DNA of 5,264 nucleotides from an uncultured Oscillospiraceae bacterium. Lineage in GTDB: Bacteria; Bacillota; Clostridia; Oscillospirales; Oscillospiraceae. Made by a program: the position numbers and the translations under genes. The stretch spans positions 1-5,264 of the forward strand of contig CAJOOV010000293.1 in NCBI GenBank assembly GCA_905236265.1. The letters run 5' to 3'. The notes below the pieces were generated by a model, which ran no database searches, had not been told where the DNA came from, and was given only the letters and a program-made list of their open reading frames with translations. Positions 1 to 5,264 of the stretch are shown here, one piece after another. The first letter of the stretch is position 1. Each line of letters opens with the position of its first letter.

Positions 1-921
1 GGGATCTATGTCCCCGGCGGCACGGCGGCCTATCCCAGCAGCGTACTGATGAACGCCGTTCCGGCAAAGGTGGCCGGGGTGGAGGAGATCGTCATGGTGA
101 CGCCGCCCACGGAAAACCTGAATACGGCGGTGCTGGCGGCTGCGAAGATTGCCGGGGTAGACCGGGTGATCGCCCTGGGCGGGGCGCAGGCGGTGGCTGC
201 CCTCACCTACGGGGCGGACTGGATTCCCCAGGTGGACAAGCTGGTGGGTCCCGGCAATGCCTTTGTGGCGGCGGCCAAGCGGCTTGCCTACGGCACGCTG
301 GACATTGACATGGTGGCGGGGCCGTCTGAGGTGCTGGTCATTGCGGACAGCAGCGCAAACCCCGCCTTTGTGGCGGCGGATCTCCTCTCTCAGGCGGAGC
401 ATGACCGGCTTGCCTCTGCGTGGCTGCTGACGGACTCCATGGAGCTGGCACAGCAGGTGGACAGGGAGATGACCAGACAGACTGGCCGCCTCTCCCGCAG
501 CGAGATCATGGAGGAGAGCGTGGCACGCTACGGCGCAGCCATCGTCTGCGAGAACCTCCATGCCTGTGCGGCGCTGGCCAATGTGGTGGCGCCGGAGCAT
601 CTGGAAATCGTCACCGCCCAGCCGAGAGCACTGCTCCCGGAGATTCAAAACGCCGGGGCGGTGTTTCTGGGGGCGTGGTCGCCGGAGCCGCTGGGGGACT
701 ATCTGGCGGGGCCGGATCATGTCCTGCCCACCAGCGGCACGGCACGGTTTTTCTCCCCCCTCAGCGTGGATGCCTTCCTGAAGACCATGTCGGTGATCGA
801 ATTTGACCGGGGGAGTCTGGAGGCTCTGGGGGCGGAGATCGTCACCTTCGCCAACGCAGAGCACCTCACTGCCCACGCCAATTCCATTCAGGTGCGCTTT
901 CAGCAGGAGGGACGGCCATGA
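1..921 (+). CDS. hisD: Histidinol dehydrogenase, C-terminal part (5' end outside window)
   Basis: This enzyme catalyses the last two steps of histidine synthesis, the NAD-dependent oxidation of L-histidinol via histidinal to L-histidine, in the cytoplasm. The reading frame is open from base 1 (GIYVPGG, then YPSSVLMNA), so the gene starts upstream; the ATG at 49 is an internal Met and not the start. Numbering from the first visible codon, the zinc ligands are Q131 and H134 (SQAEHD), D233 (GDY) and H292 (TAH), and the catalytic pair is E199-H200 (APEHLEI). Spacing matches E. coli HisD (Q259, H262, E326, H327, D360, H419) within one residue, so about 128 N-terminal residues are missing. The Rossmann-type segment with ALGGAQAVAAL and the VGPGN and AGPSE motifs is intact. 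The stop TGA overlaps the hisB start by 4 nt. Identification is secure; only the upstream end is unknown. Confidence 0.97.
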   Translation, partial: GIYVPGGTAAYPSSVLMNAVPAKVAGVEEIVMVTPPTENLNTAVLAAAKIAGVDRVIALGGAQAVAALTYGADWIPQVDKLVGPGNAFVAAAKRLAYGTLDIDMVAGPSEVLVIADSSANPAFVAADLLSQAEHDRLASAWLLTDSMELAQQVDREMTRQTGRLSRSEIMEESVARYGAAIVCENLHACAALANVVAPEHLEIVTAQPRALLPEIQNAGAVFLGAWSPEPLGDYLAGPDHVLPTSGTARFFSPLSVDAFLKTMSVIEFDRGSLEALGAEIVTFANAEHLTAHANSIQVRFQQEGRP

Positions 922-1496
922 GCAGAAGGGCAGAGCTGACCAGAAACACAAAGGAGACGCAGGTTTCCGTGGGTGTTGATCTGGACGGAGGCAGCGTGGA
1001 GGTCTCCACGGGCATCGGCTTTTTTGACCACATGCTCACCGCCTTCGGGTTCTATGCGAGGATGGGTCTGTGTGTCAAGGTGACCGGGGATCTCCATGTG
1101 GACGGTCACCATACGGTGGAGGATACCGGGATCGTACTGGGGCAGGCCATCCGGGAGGCGCTGGGCAGCCGGGAGGGCATTCGCCGCTTTGGCTCCTGCT
1201 ATGTGCCTATGGATGAGGCGCTGACCTTTACAGCGCTGGACTTCTCCAACCGCCCCTATCTGGTCTTTGACGCAGAGATGCCTCAGGAGCGCATCGGGGA
1301 ATATGACAGCTGCCTGACGGTGGAGTTTATGCGTGCCCTTGCCGTGAACGCCGGGCTGACCCTCCACCAGCGCTGTCTCTACGGCGCCAACGCCCACCAT
1401 ATCACCGAGGGACTGTTCAAAAGTCTGGGCATGGCCGTCAGGGATGCGGTTCAGGTGACAGGCGGCGGTGTCACGTCCACAAAAGGGGTGCTGTGA
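918..1496 (+). CDS. hisB: Imidazoleglycerol-phosphate dehydratase (monofunctional)
   Basis: It dehydrates imidazoleglycerol phosphate to imidazoleacetol phosphate, the step after the HisH-HisF synthase. At 192 aa it is the usual length of the stand-alone enzyme, without the N-terminal histidinol-phosphatase domain of the enterobacterial HisB. The metal-binding signatures are all visible: FFDHML (residues 35-40, H38), DGHHTVEDTGI (62-72, H64, H65, E68), PMDEAL (97-102), and NAHHITEGLFK (158-168, H160, H161, E164). The C-terminal STKG (187-190) is the conserved end of the family, which is active as a 24-mer binding two manganese ions per site. The ATG at 918 lies inside the hisD end as ATGA, and AGGAGG at 905-910 sits 7 nt upstream, which fixes the start. 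Its stop TGA shares one base with the hisH ATG. A separate histidinol-phosphate phosphatase must exist elsewhere (inference). Confidence 0.97.
   Translation: MSRRAELTRNTKETQVSVGVDLDGGSVEVSTGIGFFDHMLTAFGFYARMGLCVKVTGDLHVDGHHTVEDTGIVLGQAIREALGSREGIRRFGSCYVPMDEALTFTALDFSNRPYLVFDAEMPQERIGEYDSCLTVEFMRALAVNAGLTLHQRCLYGANAHHITEGLFKSLGMAVRDAVQVTGGGVTSTKGVL
1485..1488 (+). promoter_or_regulatory. Ribosome binding site for hisH, decides the start codon
   Basis: The run AAAAGGGG (1481-1488) lies at the end of hisB. It is 7 nt from the ATG at 1496 but only 4 nt from the in-frame GTG at 1493. This favours ATG 1496 and a protein starting MGYIAIVDYG, the usual N-terminus of HisH. Confidence 0.6.
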
Positions 1497-2107
1497 TGGG
1501 CTATATTGCGATTGTGGATTACGGCGTGGGGAATCTGATGAGCGTGGAAAACGCCCTGCGCTATCTGGGACTGAAGGGAAAGATCACCGGCGAGGCCTCC
1601 CAGCTGGACCGGGCGGACGCTGTGATTCTCCCCGGCGTGGGCGCTTTTCCCGACGCATGGGAGAAGCTGCAGGGAAAGGGACTGGTTCCGGTGCTTCGCA
1701 GGCAGGCGGAGGACAAGCCCGTTCTGGGGATCTGTCTGGGAATGCAGATGCTCTTTCAGGGCAGCGAGGAGGTGCGCCCCTGTCCGGGTCTGGGCTTCAT
1801 CCGGGGACGGGTGCGGCGCATCGAGACGGCCTGCAAGCTGCCCCATATCGGCTGGAACAGCCTGACCTTCACCCATGACTCCCCCCTGTTTCAGGGCATT
1901 GACAGCGGCGCCTATGTCTATTTTGTTCATTCCTTCTGCGGCATGGCGGAGGACTCCGCTCAGGTGACCGCCGTAACGGACTACGGCACCCCGGTGGTGG
2001 CCGCCGTGGGGCAGGGGAATGTCTACGGCACCCAGTTCCACCCGGAGAAGTCCGGGGAGATCGGACTGCAAATGCTGCGTAATTTCGGAGGGCTGAACCT
2101 ATGCTGA
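1496..2107 (+). CDS. hisH: Imidazole glycerol phosphate synthase, glutamine amidotransferase subunit
   Basis: HisH hydrolyses glutamine and passes ammonia through a tunnel to HisF, which makes imidazoleglycerol phosphate and AICAR from PRFAR. The 203-aa protein is a single class I glutamine amidotransferase domain. From the ATG at 1496, the catalytic triad is C80 (GICLGMQM), H182 and E184 (QFHPEKSG). The oxyanion-strand motif PGVGAF is at 46-51, and the HisH-typical HIGWN (117-121) and YFVHSF (142-147) are present. K185 corresponds to the T. maritima K181 that contacts HisF D98, and that aspartate is also present in the partner here. A GTG one codon upstream (1493) is possible but is too close to the ribosome binding site. 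The gene overlaps hisB by 1 nt (TGATG) and hisA by 7 nt, which suggests translational coupling and balanced subunit supply. Confidence 0.96.
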   Translation: MGYIAIVDYGVGNLMSVENALRYLGLKGKITGEASQLDRADAVILPGVGAFPDAWEKLQGKGLVPVLRRQAEDKPVLGICLGMQMLFQGSEEVRPCPGLGFIRGRVRRIETACKLPHIGWNSLTFTHDSPLFQGIDSGAYVYFVHSFCGMAEDSAQVTAVTDYGTPVVAAVGQGNVYGTQFHPEKSGEIGLQMLRNFGGLNLC

Positions 2108-2823
2108 TTGAACCTGCCATTGATTTAAAGGGACGGAAGGTCGTCCGGCTCCACAAGGGCGCTTTCGACACCGTCCATCAGGTCGCAGATGACCCGGTCA
2201 GCGTGGCAAAGGACTTTGCCGCCGCCGGGGCTGAGGTCATCCACATGGTGGATCTGGACGGGGCGAAGTCCGGCGTGCGGGTCAACGGGGACATGATCGC
2301 CGCCGTGATTGCTGAAACCGGCATGAAGGTGGAGCTGGGGGGCGGTATCCGCTCTATGGCCGATCTGGAGGCGGTGGACGCCATGGGCGTTTGGAGAATG
2401 GTCATCGGCTCCGCCGCCGTATCTGACCCGGCATTTGTCAGGGAAGCCGTGGAGCGCTATGGAGCGCGCATCGCCGTGGGCGTGGATGCCAAAAACGGCG
2501 AGGTGAAAACCGCCGGCTGGGAACAGGGCAGCGGGCTGCACTATCTGGACTTCGCCCGGAGCATGGAGAAGCTGGGGGTTAAAACCCTGATTTTCACCGA
2601 TATTGACACGGACGGTATGCTCTCCGGACCTTCCTACGCAAGGCTGCAGGCGCTGCAGGAGGCGGTGTCCTGCCGGATTATCGCCTCCGGCGGCGTGTCC
2701 TGCAACGAGGACATTGTGCGCCTGCGGGAGATGGGGCTGTACGGTGCCATCATCGGCAAGGCGTATTACGCAGGCGCAGTGGATCTGGCGCAGGCGGTTC
2801 GGGAGGGAGGCAGCCAATGTTAG
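2101..2823 (+). CDS. hisA: ProFAR isomerase (phosphoribosylformimino-AICAR-phosphate isomerase)
   Basis: HisA carries out an Amadori rearrangement of the aminoaldose ProFAR to the aminoketose PRFAR, the substrate of HisH-HisF. The 240-aa protein is a full-length (beta-alpha)8 barrel. The two catalytic aspartates are D8 (PAIDLKG, end of strand 1) and D129 (GVDAK, strand 5), matching T. maritima D8 and D127. Phosphate-binding segments are GGGIR (80-84), ASGGVS (195-200) and the GAIIGKAYY region (215-223). The loop motif GWEQGSG (139-145) and TDIDTDGM (166-173) are typical of HisA and not HisF. GGAGGG at 2087-2092 stands 8 nt before the ATG, which lies inside the end of hisH. It overlaps hisF by 7 nt. 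A bifunctional PriA (His and Trp pathways) is unlikely because nothing suggests an actinobacterial source, but only enzyme tests would exclude TrpF activity. Confidence 0.96.
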   Translation: MLIEPAIDLKGRKVVRLHKGAFDTVHQVADDPVSVAKDFAAAGAEVIHMVDLDGAKSGVRVNGDMIAAVIAETGMKVELGGGIRSMADLEAVDAMGVWRMVIGSAAVSDPAFVREAVERYGARIAVGVDAKNGEVKTAGWEQGSGLHYLDFARSMEKLGVKTLIFTDIDTDGMLSGPSYARLQALQEAVSCRIIASGGVSCNEDIVRLREMGLYGAIIGKAYYAGAVDLAQAVREGGSQC

Positions 2824-3575
2824 CCAAGCGGATTATTCCCTGTCTGGACGTGCGGGACGGACGGGTGGTAAAAGGGGTAAACTTCGTCAATATCCGGGAT
2901 GCGGGAGACCCTGTGGAGCTTGCCGCCTACTATGACCGTCAGGGAGCGGACGAGATTGTCTTTCTGGACATCACTGCCACCCATGAGGCGAGAAAAACCG
3001 TGGCGGACGTGGTGCGCCGCACGGCGGAGCAGGTTTTTGTCCCCCTGACTGTGGGGGGCGGCATCCGCACGCTGGAGGACTTCCGGGAATTGCTCCGGGC
3101 GGGGGCGGACAAAATCTCCGTCAACTCCGCCGCTGTGAAAGACCCGAGCCTGATTGCCCGTGCGGCGGAGCGGTTCGGGAGCCAGTGCGTGGTACTGGCC
3201 ATTGACGCAAGGAAAAACGCTGAGAACCGGTATGAGGTGGTCATTGCCGGGGGACGGATTGCCACCGGGCTTGACCTGATCCAATGGGCAAAGGAGGGGG
3301 AGCGCCTTGGCGCAGGAGAGATTCTCCTCACCTCCATGGACGCAGACGGCACAAAGGCGGGCTTTGATCTGGACATGACCAGAGCGGTGACGCAGGCGGT
3401 ACACATCCCGGTGATCGCCTCCGGGGGCTGCGGCAGCCTGCAGGACTTCGGGGACGTGTTCCGGGAGACGGGCTGTGATGCGGCGCTGGCTGCGTCCCTG
3501 TTCCACTTCGGGGAGTTGACAGTGCCTCAGGTGAAGGACTACCTCCGCACGCAGGGCATACCCGCCAGAAAGTGA
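2817..3575 (+). CDS. hisF: Imidazole glycerol phosphate synthase, cyclase subunit
   Basis: HisF uses ammonia delivered by HisH to cleave and cyclise PRFAR into imidazoleglycerol phosphate and AICAR, the latter feeding purine synthesis. The 252-aa protein is a complete (beta-alpha)8 barrel that begins with the diagnostic MLAKRIIPCLDV. Catalytic residues D11 and D130 align with T. maritima D11 and D130. The ammonia gate at the bottom of the barrel is conserved as R5, E46, K99 and E168 (E167 in T. maritima; one residue is inserted after D130 here). D98, which contacts the HisH lysine, is present. Phosphate-binding GGGIR (80-84) and ASGGCG (201-206), and LLTSMDADGTK (170-180), are intact. GGAGG at 2806-2810 lies 6 nt before the ATG, which is inside hisA. 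It stops 9 nt before hisI and in the same frame. Confidence 0.97.
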   Translation: MLAKRIIPCLDVRDGRVVKGVNFVNIRDAGDPVELAAYYDRQGADEIVFLDITATHEARKTVADVVRRTAEQVFVPLTVGGGIRTLEDFRELLRAGADKISVNSAAVKDPSLIARAAERFGSQCVVLAIDARKNAENRYEVVIAGGRIATGLDLIQWAKEGERLGAGEILLTSMDADGTKAGFDLDMTRAVTQAVHIPVIASGGCGSLQDFGDVFRETGCDAALAASLFHFGELTVPQVKDYLRTQGIPARK

Positions 3576-3578
3576 GGG
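3574..3578 (+). promoter_or_regulatory. Ribosome binding site for hisI
   Basis: GAGGG overlaps the hisF stop codon (TGA at 3573-3575) and stands 6 nt before the GTG at 3585. No other start codon exists between the hisF stop and this GTG in the hisI frame, so this site supports the GTG start. Confidence 0.55.
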
Positions 3579-3584
3579 AAAACT

Positions 3585-3920
3585 GTGTTTGATTTAGACC
3601 TGCTGTTTCAAAAGTCCCAACTGATTCCCGTCATCATTCAGGACAGAGAAAGCCGGGATGTGTTGATGCTGGGCTTTACCAACCGGGAGGCGGTGGAGCT
3701 GACCCTGAAGACCCACACGGCGTGGTTCTGGTCCCGCAGCCGCAACAAGCTCTGGAACAAGGGGGAGAGCTCCGGCAATTTCCTGTATGTGAAGAAAATG
3801 GTGACGGACTGCGACACGGATACCCTGCTCTATCTCTGCGACCCGGCAGGCCCTGCCTGCCACACGGGGGCGAGGAGCTGCTTTTTCAACGATATTTGGG
3901 AGGAAGAACAACATGGCTGA
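3585..3920 (+). CDS. hisI: Phosphoribosyl-AMP cyclohydrolase
   Basis: This zinc enzyme opens the adenine ring of phosphoribosyl-AMP to give ProFAR, the HisA substrate. The 111-aa protein is the single cyclohydrolase domain, not fused to HisE. Recognisable motifs are LIPVIIQD (13-20), VLMLGFTNREA (26-36), FWSRSRNKLWNKGESSGN (48-65), the magnesium-binding DCDTD (75-79) and PACHTGARSCF (90-100). C76, C92 and C99 correspond to the three zinc-binding cysteines of the family, two of them from neighbouring subunits in the known dimer. Translation starts at GTG 3585, the only start close to the ribosome binding site; the N-terminus FDLDLLFQ fits the family length. The gene overlaps hisE by 8 nt. In many bacteria these two activities are one bifunctional protein (hisIE), so the split is a clade trait and does not indicate damage. 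Confidence 0.96.
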   Translation: MFDLDLLFQKSQLIPVIIQDRESRDVLMLGFTNREAVELTLKTHTAWFWSRSRNKLWNKGESSGNFLYVKKMVTDCDTDTLLYLCDPAGPACHTGARSCFFNDIWEEEQHG

Positions 3921-4242
3921 CAATCCGCTGCAAACCCTCTACGATGTAGTGGCTGACCGCAGAATCAACCCCAGCGAGAACTCCTATACCTGCTACCTTT
4001 TCTCCAAGGGTCTGGACAAGATTCTGAAGAAGGTGGGAGAGGAGAGCGCCGAGACCATTATCGCCGCCAAAAACGGCGTGCAGGAGGAGACGGTGGGAGA
4101 GATTTCCGACCTGCTCTATCACCTCACGGTGCTGATGGTGGAGCAGGGCATCCCCCTCTCCGCCGTCATGGAGGAGCTGGAACGGCGCAGCGGTAAAATC
4201 GGGAACCTGAAGGTGTTCCACGAAAGCGACCACAATACATAA
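3913..4242 (+). CDS. hisE: Phosphoribosyl-ATP pyrophosphohydrolase
   Basis: HisE removes pyrophosphate from phosphoribosyl-ATP to give phosphoribosyl-AMP, the second step of the pathway and the one just before HisI. The 109-aa protein has the all-alpha MazG-like fold of this family. The metal-binding pattern is clear: E44-x2-E47, then E63-x2-D66 after 15 residues, within LKKVGEESAETIIAAKN (38-54) and EISDLLYHLTVLM (63-75). The SYTCYLFSKGLDKILKK stretch (24-40) is the typical entry helix region. The ATG at 3913 lies inside hisI, and GGGAGG at 3898-3903 stands 9 nt before it. It is the last gene of the operon: its TAA stop is 2 nt before the A-tract of the terminator. A generic MazG protein is excluded by the context and by the family motifs. 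Confidence 0.96.
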   Translation: MADNPLQTLYDVVADRRINPSENSYTCYLFSKGLDKILKKVGEESAETIIAAKNGVQEETVGEISDLLYHLTVLMVEQGIPLSAVMEELERRSGKIGNLKVFHESDHNT

Positions 4243-4245
4243 CGA

Positions 4246-4291
4246 AAAAAGACACGGTCTGCCGGATTGTTACGGCAAACCGTGTCTTTTT
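4246..4291. terminator. Bidirectional rho-independent terminator shared by the his operon and rimM-trmD
   Basis: A 19-nt left arm (4246-4264) pairs with a 19-nt right arm (4273-4291) around an 8-nt loop (GATTGTTA). The GC-rich core GACACGGT pairs with ACCGTGTC, followed by GCCG/CGGC next to the loop, and both arms end in an A-tract or T-tract. In the plus-strand RNA there is one mismatch (C at 4259 against A at 4278). In the minus-strand RNA the same position is a G-U pair, so the hairpin is unbroken. The plus RNA ends in five U residues (4287-4291), the minus RNA in six (complement of 4250-4245). It lies between the hisE and trmD stop codons and should end both messages. Confidence 0.9.
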
Positions 4292-5060
4292 ATTGTTTGT
4301 CCTGCTCCTGCGCCTCCGCCTCCAGCTCCGCAAGCAGCCGTCTGTCCTGCTTGGAGGACAAATCCAGCTTTTCATACAGGTCAGGCCTGCGCTCTCTTGT
4401 GCGGAGAATGGACTGCTTGCGCCGCCATTTCTCGATATTGGCATGGTGTCCGCTGAGAAGGATAGGGGGAACCGCCCGGCCATGCCAGACCTCCGGTCTG
4501 GAATACTGGGGATATTCCAGCATACCTGCCCAGTGGCTCTCGTTCTCGTAGCACTCCGGCGTGGACAGCACCCCCGGCACCAGACGGCACACCGCATCCG
4601 CAATGGCCATGGCGGGAATCTCCCCTCCGGTGAGGACAAAATCCCCAAGGGACAGCTCCTCGTCCACGCACTCGTCAATGAACCGCTGGTCAATGCCCTC
4701 GTAGTGGCCGCAGACCATGATAAAGCGGTCATACCCGTCCCGCAGGCGCAGGGCATCCGCCTGCCTGAACACATGGCCGCAGGGGGAGAGGAAGATGGTG
4801 TGCAGCCGCTGTCCCGCCTGCTGGCAGATGTGCGCCCAGCAGCGGTAGAGGGGGTCAGCCTGCATGACTGCGCCGTGGCCGCCGCCGTAGGGGTAGTCAT
4901 CCACCTGATTCTGTTTGTTTGTTGTGAAGTCCCGAATCTGCCATGTGTTGATGCGGATGATATTCCGCTCCTGCGCCCTGCCTAAGATGGACTCGCAGAG
5001 CATATCCCCCACGGTGTCCGGGAAGAGGGTCATAATGTCGATCTGATACAACCGCGTCAC
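4290..5060 (-). CDS. trmD: tRNA (guanine-N1-)-methyltransferase
   Basis: TrmD methylates G37, 3' of the anticodon, in tRNAs reading CUN, CCN and CGG, using S-adenosylmethionine, and so prevents +1 frameshifting. The 256-aa protein has the SPOUT trefoil-knot domain followed by the C-terminal tRNA-binding domain. Motifs in order are IDIMTLFP (7-14), DDYPYGGGHGAVMQADP (54-70), CGHYEGIDQR (117-126), LSLGDFVLTGGE (137-148), DAVCRLVPGVL (155-165), LEYPQYSRPEVWHG (181-194) and LLSGHHANIEKWR (201-213). E121 and R159 match E. coli E116 and R154, but the position of the catalytic Asp169 is E174. The chosen start is GTG at 5060-5058, overlapping the rimM stop as GTGA; a TTG at 5051-5049 (giving MYQIDIMTLFP) is a possible alternative. 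Its TAA stop lies inside the terminator arm. No rplS follows. Confidence 0.96.
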   Translation of the reverse strand: MTRLYQIDIMTLFPDTVGDMLCESILGRAQERNIIRINTWQIRDFTTNKQNQVDDYPYGGGHGAVMQADPLYRCWAHICQQAGQRLHTIFLSPCGHVFRQADALRLRDGYDRFIMVCGHYEGIDQRFIDECVDEELSLGDFVLTGGEIPAMAIADAVCRLVPGVLSTPECYENESHWAGMLEYPQYSRPEVWHGRAVPPILLSGHHANIEKWRRKQSILRTRERRPDLYEKLDLSSKQDRRLLAELEAEAQEQDKQ

Positions 5061-5264
5061 ATCCCTTCCAGCGGGGCGAAGGCGATATAGCCCTCCTCTG
5101 GGTGAATGCCCCGGACAAAGGCGGGCACGTCGGGAATCATCCGCTCCCCGCAGGCGCTTTGAATCACATAGATGTCATGGGCGGGGTAGGAGAGGATCTC
5201 CTTCACCGTGCCCAGCACCTCGCCGGTGTCGGCGTCCCTTGCCTCAAGCCCGATGAGATCCACC
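5057..5264 (-). CDS. rimM: Ribosome maturation factor RimM, C-terminal PRC-barrel part (5' end outside window)
   Basis: RimM binds ribosomal protein S19 and assists late 30S subunit maturation. Only the last 68 complete codons are in the window; the reading frame is open to the window edge, and the GTG at 5263-5261 encodes an internal Val, not a start. The visible part fits the C-terminal PRC-barrel: VDLIGLEARD (1-10), GEVLGTVKEIL (14-24), the HDIYVIQ strand (29-35), ERMIPDVPAFV (41-51) and the closing GYIAFAPLEGM (58-68), which matches the usual end of the family. About 100 N-terminal residues are missing, judging from the usual total of about 165-180. The position directly before trmD, with a 4-nt overlap, is the standard rimM-trmD arrangement and supports the call, which rests on a short fragment. 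Confidence 0.9.
   Translation of the reverse strand, partial: VDLIGLEARDADTGEVLGTVKEILSYPAHDIYVIQSACGERMIPDVPAFVRGIHPEEGYIAFAPLEGM
5063..5069 (-). promoter_or_regulatory. Candidate ribosome binding site for trmD, unusually close to the GTG
   Basis: On the minus strand, GGAAGGG is found at the end of rimM, only 2 nt from the GTG at 5060 but 11 nt from the in-frame TTG at 5051. Neither spacing is ideal, so the trmD start is less certain than the other starts in the window. Coupling to rimM through the GTGA overlap may make the site less critical. Confidence 0.4.

Noticed and set aside
420..806. Alternative plus-strand open frames inside hisD (420-806 and 560-781)
   Set aside because: They are out-of-frame by-products of GC-rich codon use. 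They lack good ribosome binding sites, and the translations are low-complexity Gly/Arg/Pro-rich.
2640..2670. Short direct repeat GCTGCAGG in hisA
   Set aside because: Two copies 9 nt apart encode Leu-Gln-Ala-Leu-Gln in a helix. It is explained by amino acid and codon repetition and has no sign of a mobile or regulatory element.
2101..3575. hisA and hisF as a possible recent duplication
   Set aside because: They are the well-known ancient paralogous barrel pair. The sequences have diverged widely and each has its own family-specific motifs.
900..4985. Long open frames opposite hisB, hisH, hisA, hisF and trmD, some over 200 codons
   Set aside because: All five have codons exactly aligned with those of the sense gene. 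In this register an antisense stop needs a sense TTA, CTA or TCA codon, which are rare in such GC-rich genes. The translations show no recognisable domain, and the sense proteins have complete catalytic motifs.
1..5264. Search for a new system, mobile element, CRISPR array, tRNA or riboswitch
   Set aside because: Coding sequence fills the window except for 9 nt between hisF and hisI and the 47-nt terminator gap. No inverted repeats other than the terminator, no spaced direct repeats and no RNA-gene signature were seen. Any his leader or T-box would lie upstream of the window.

Overview
The window is a compact piece of primary metabolism with two convergent gene groups. The plus strand carries the distal part of a histidine biosynthesis operon in the order hisD (5' end cut off by the window), hisB, hisH, hisA, hisF, hisI, hisE (1-4242). 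The minus strand carries the end of a tRNA/ribosome maturation group, rimM (N-terminal part outside the window) followed by trmD (5264-4290). The only non-coding stretch is 47 bases between the hisE and trmD stop codons. It is filled by one inverted repeat that can terminate transcription from both sides.

The DNA is GC-rich and strong AGGAGG-like ribosome binding sites precede most genes. HisB is monofunctional (no phosphatase domain), hisI and hisE are separate genes, and the TrmD sequence has a Bacillota-like CGHYEG motif. Together these suggest a high-GC member of the Clostridia, perhaps an Oscillospiraceae/Ruminococcaceae-type gut bacterium. This placement is an inference from style and motifs, not a proven assignment.

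The his genes cover these steps: PRPP-ATP hydrolysis to PRPP-AMP (HisE), ring opening to ProFAR (HisI), isomerisation to PRFAR (HisA), glutamine-dependent cyclisation to IGP and AICAR (HisH plus HisF), dehydration of IGP (HisB) and the final two-step oxidation of histidinol to histidine (HisD). The ATP phosphoribosyltransferase (HisG, with or without HisZ), the aminotransferase HisC and a histidinol-phosphate phosphatase are not in the window. Six of the seven his genes overlap or almost touch (overlaps of 4, 1, 7, 7 and 8 nt, and one 9-nt gap), which points to one polycistronic message with coupled translation. All the catalytic residues I checked in the his enzymes are present, so the proteins look functional.

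TrmD methylates G37 of tRNAs and RimM helps mature the 30S subunit; their genes overlap by 4 nt. I found no mobile element, CRISPR array, RNA gene or unknown system. The points worth a second look are small: a Glu at the TrmD position of the E. coli catalytic Asp169, the very tight bidirectional terminator, the absence of rplS after trmD, and some junction details.
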